Notes under the pieces: model-generated
What the model was told of the DNA's origin: nothing
Database searches by the model: none
The model's input: only the letters and a program-made list of their open reading frames with translations
Program-made: the position numbers and the translations under genes
Shown: positions 7,886 to 8,583 of the stretch, piece after piece
Layout of the letters: each line of letters starts with the position of its first letter
Position numbering within the stretch: position 1 is the first letter of the stretch
Assembly: GCA_002371985.1 (NCBI GenBank)
Contig: DFHZ01000134.1
Coordinates: 1-8,583, forward strand
Source: Ruminococcaceae bacterium UBA3710
GTDB taxonomy: Bacteria > Bacillota > Clostridia > Oscillospirales > Acutalibacteraceae
DNA: 8,583 bases
Direction: 5' to 3'

Positions 7886-8583
7886 ATGAAGATAATCGAA
7901 AAACTCAACACTAAGCAGGATATTTACGGCGGTAAGCCTGTAACCATCGCCTTTTTGGGCGACAGTGTTACGCAGGGATGTTTTGAATGTTATATAAAAG
8001 AGGACGGCAAAATAGAAACCGTTTTCGATTATAAAAGCGCATACAGTACAAGGCTTCGCGAAATGCTTAATATCCTTTATCCGAGTGTTCAGGTAAATAT
8101 CATAAACAGTGGTATAAGCGGAGACGGTACCGAAAACGGCAAGACAAGGATAGAACGCGATATTCTTCCGTTTTCACCCGACTTGGTAGTCGTATCATAC
8201 GGGCTTAACGATGCCTGCAAGGGACTTCAAAAACTTGATAATTACCGTAAAAATCTAAAAGAAATATTTGAAAAGGTGTCATCGGGCGGTGCCGAAGTTA
8301 TTTTTCTTACACAAAATGCTATGAACACGAAGAAAAGTTGTCATTTAAAAGGCGATGATGCCCTCACAAAAACGGCACTTATGACGGCAAATTTACAAAA
8401 CGACGGAATTATGAAAGCGTATATGGACGCCGCAAAGGACGAAGCGAAAAAATCGGGCGTGAATGTTTGCAATATATATCCGATGTGGGAAAAAATGATA
8501 GCAGGCGGCGTTGACACAACGGAACTGCTTGCCAATAAAATCAACCATCCGATACGGGAAATTCATTACTATATGGCTATGAA
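7886..8583 (+). CDS. SGNH/GDSL-family hydrolase (probable esterase), 3'-truncated by window end
   Basis: At least 232 residues are visible from ATG 7886 and the frame is still open at the window end. Block I is GDSVTQG (25-31) with S27 as nucleophile. Block II is NSGISGDGT (74-82) with G76 at the oxyanion position. Block III is GLNDA (106-110) with N108. A late NHPIREIHYY segment (220-229) supplies the likely catalytic His, H221, so the fold is close to complete at the cut. The family hydrolyses ester bonds, including O-acetyl groups on sugars and lipid or thioester substrates. With glycosidases upstream, sugar deacylation is the most natural role, but no residue fixes it. There is no signal peptide, so it is likely cytoplasmic like its neighbours. 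The gap to the EEP gene is 8 nt. Confidence 0.85.
   Translation, partial: MKIIEKLNTKQDIYGGKPVTIAFLGDSVTQGCFECYIKEDGKIETVFDYKSAYSTRLREMLNILYPSVQVNIINSGISGDGTENGKTRIERDILPFSPDLVVVSYGLNDACKGLQKLDNYRKNLKEIFEKVSSGGAEVIFLTQNAMNTKKSCHLKGDDALTKTALMTANLQNDGIMKAYMDAAKDEAKKSGVNVCNIYPMWEKMIAGGVDTTELLANKINHPIREIHYYMAM

Overview
This window looks like an accessory carbohydrate-use locus from a low- to moderate-GC Firmicute, most likely an anaerobic gut Clostridia member. The evidence is AT-rich coding DNA, purine-rich ribosome binding sites, tightly packed same-strand genes, and glycoside hydrolases of types common in that group. The taxonomic call is an inference from style and gene content; there is no marker gene. 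All genes read on the + strand.

Layout: (1) From base 1 to 1775 is the 3' end of a long gene for a modular protein built from repeats of about 165-190 residues, probably extracellular beta-sandwich (LamG/concanavalin-like) modules. It is followed by a strong hairpin plus T-run that looks like an intrinsic terminator. (2) From 1860 to the window end runs a compact operon of five genes: an FAD-dependent oxidoreductase (split by a frameshift near 2331-2335), a GH78-like alpha-L-rhamnosidase, a GH20 beta-N-acetylhexosaminidase, an endonuclease/exonuclease/phosphatase (EEP) superfamily hydrolase, and an SGNH/GDSL hydrolase cut by the window end. The junctions are a 4-nt GTGA overlap, a 4-nt ATGA overlap, a 16-nt gap and an 8-nt gap.

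None of the four operon proteins with intact N-termini, nor the first half of the oxidoreductase, shows a signal peptide, so the set probably works in the cytoplasm on imported oligosaccharides. No transporter or regulator lies in the window. The enzyme mix (deoxyhexose exo-hydrolase, HexNAc exo-hydrolase, putative phosphodiesterase or phosphatase, putative esterase, flavin oxidoreductase) suggests dismantling of a decorated glycan carrying HexNAc plus rhamnose-like sugar, perhaps with phosphate and acyl substituents. That substrate is a hypothesis. The flavoprotein gene has clearly higher G+C than its neighbours and is broken, so it may have a different history from the rest of the operon.
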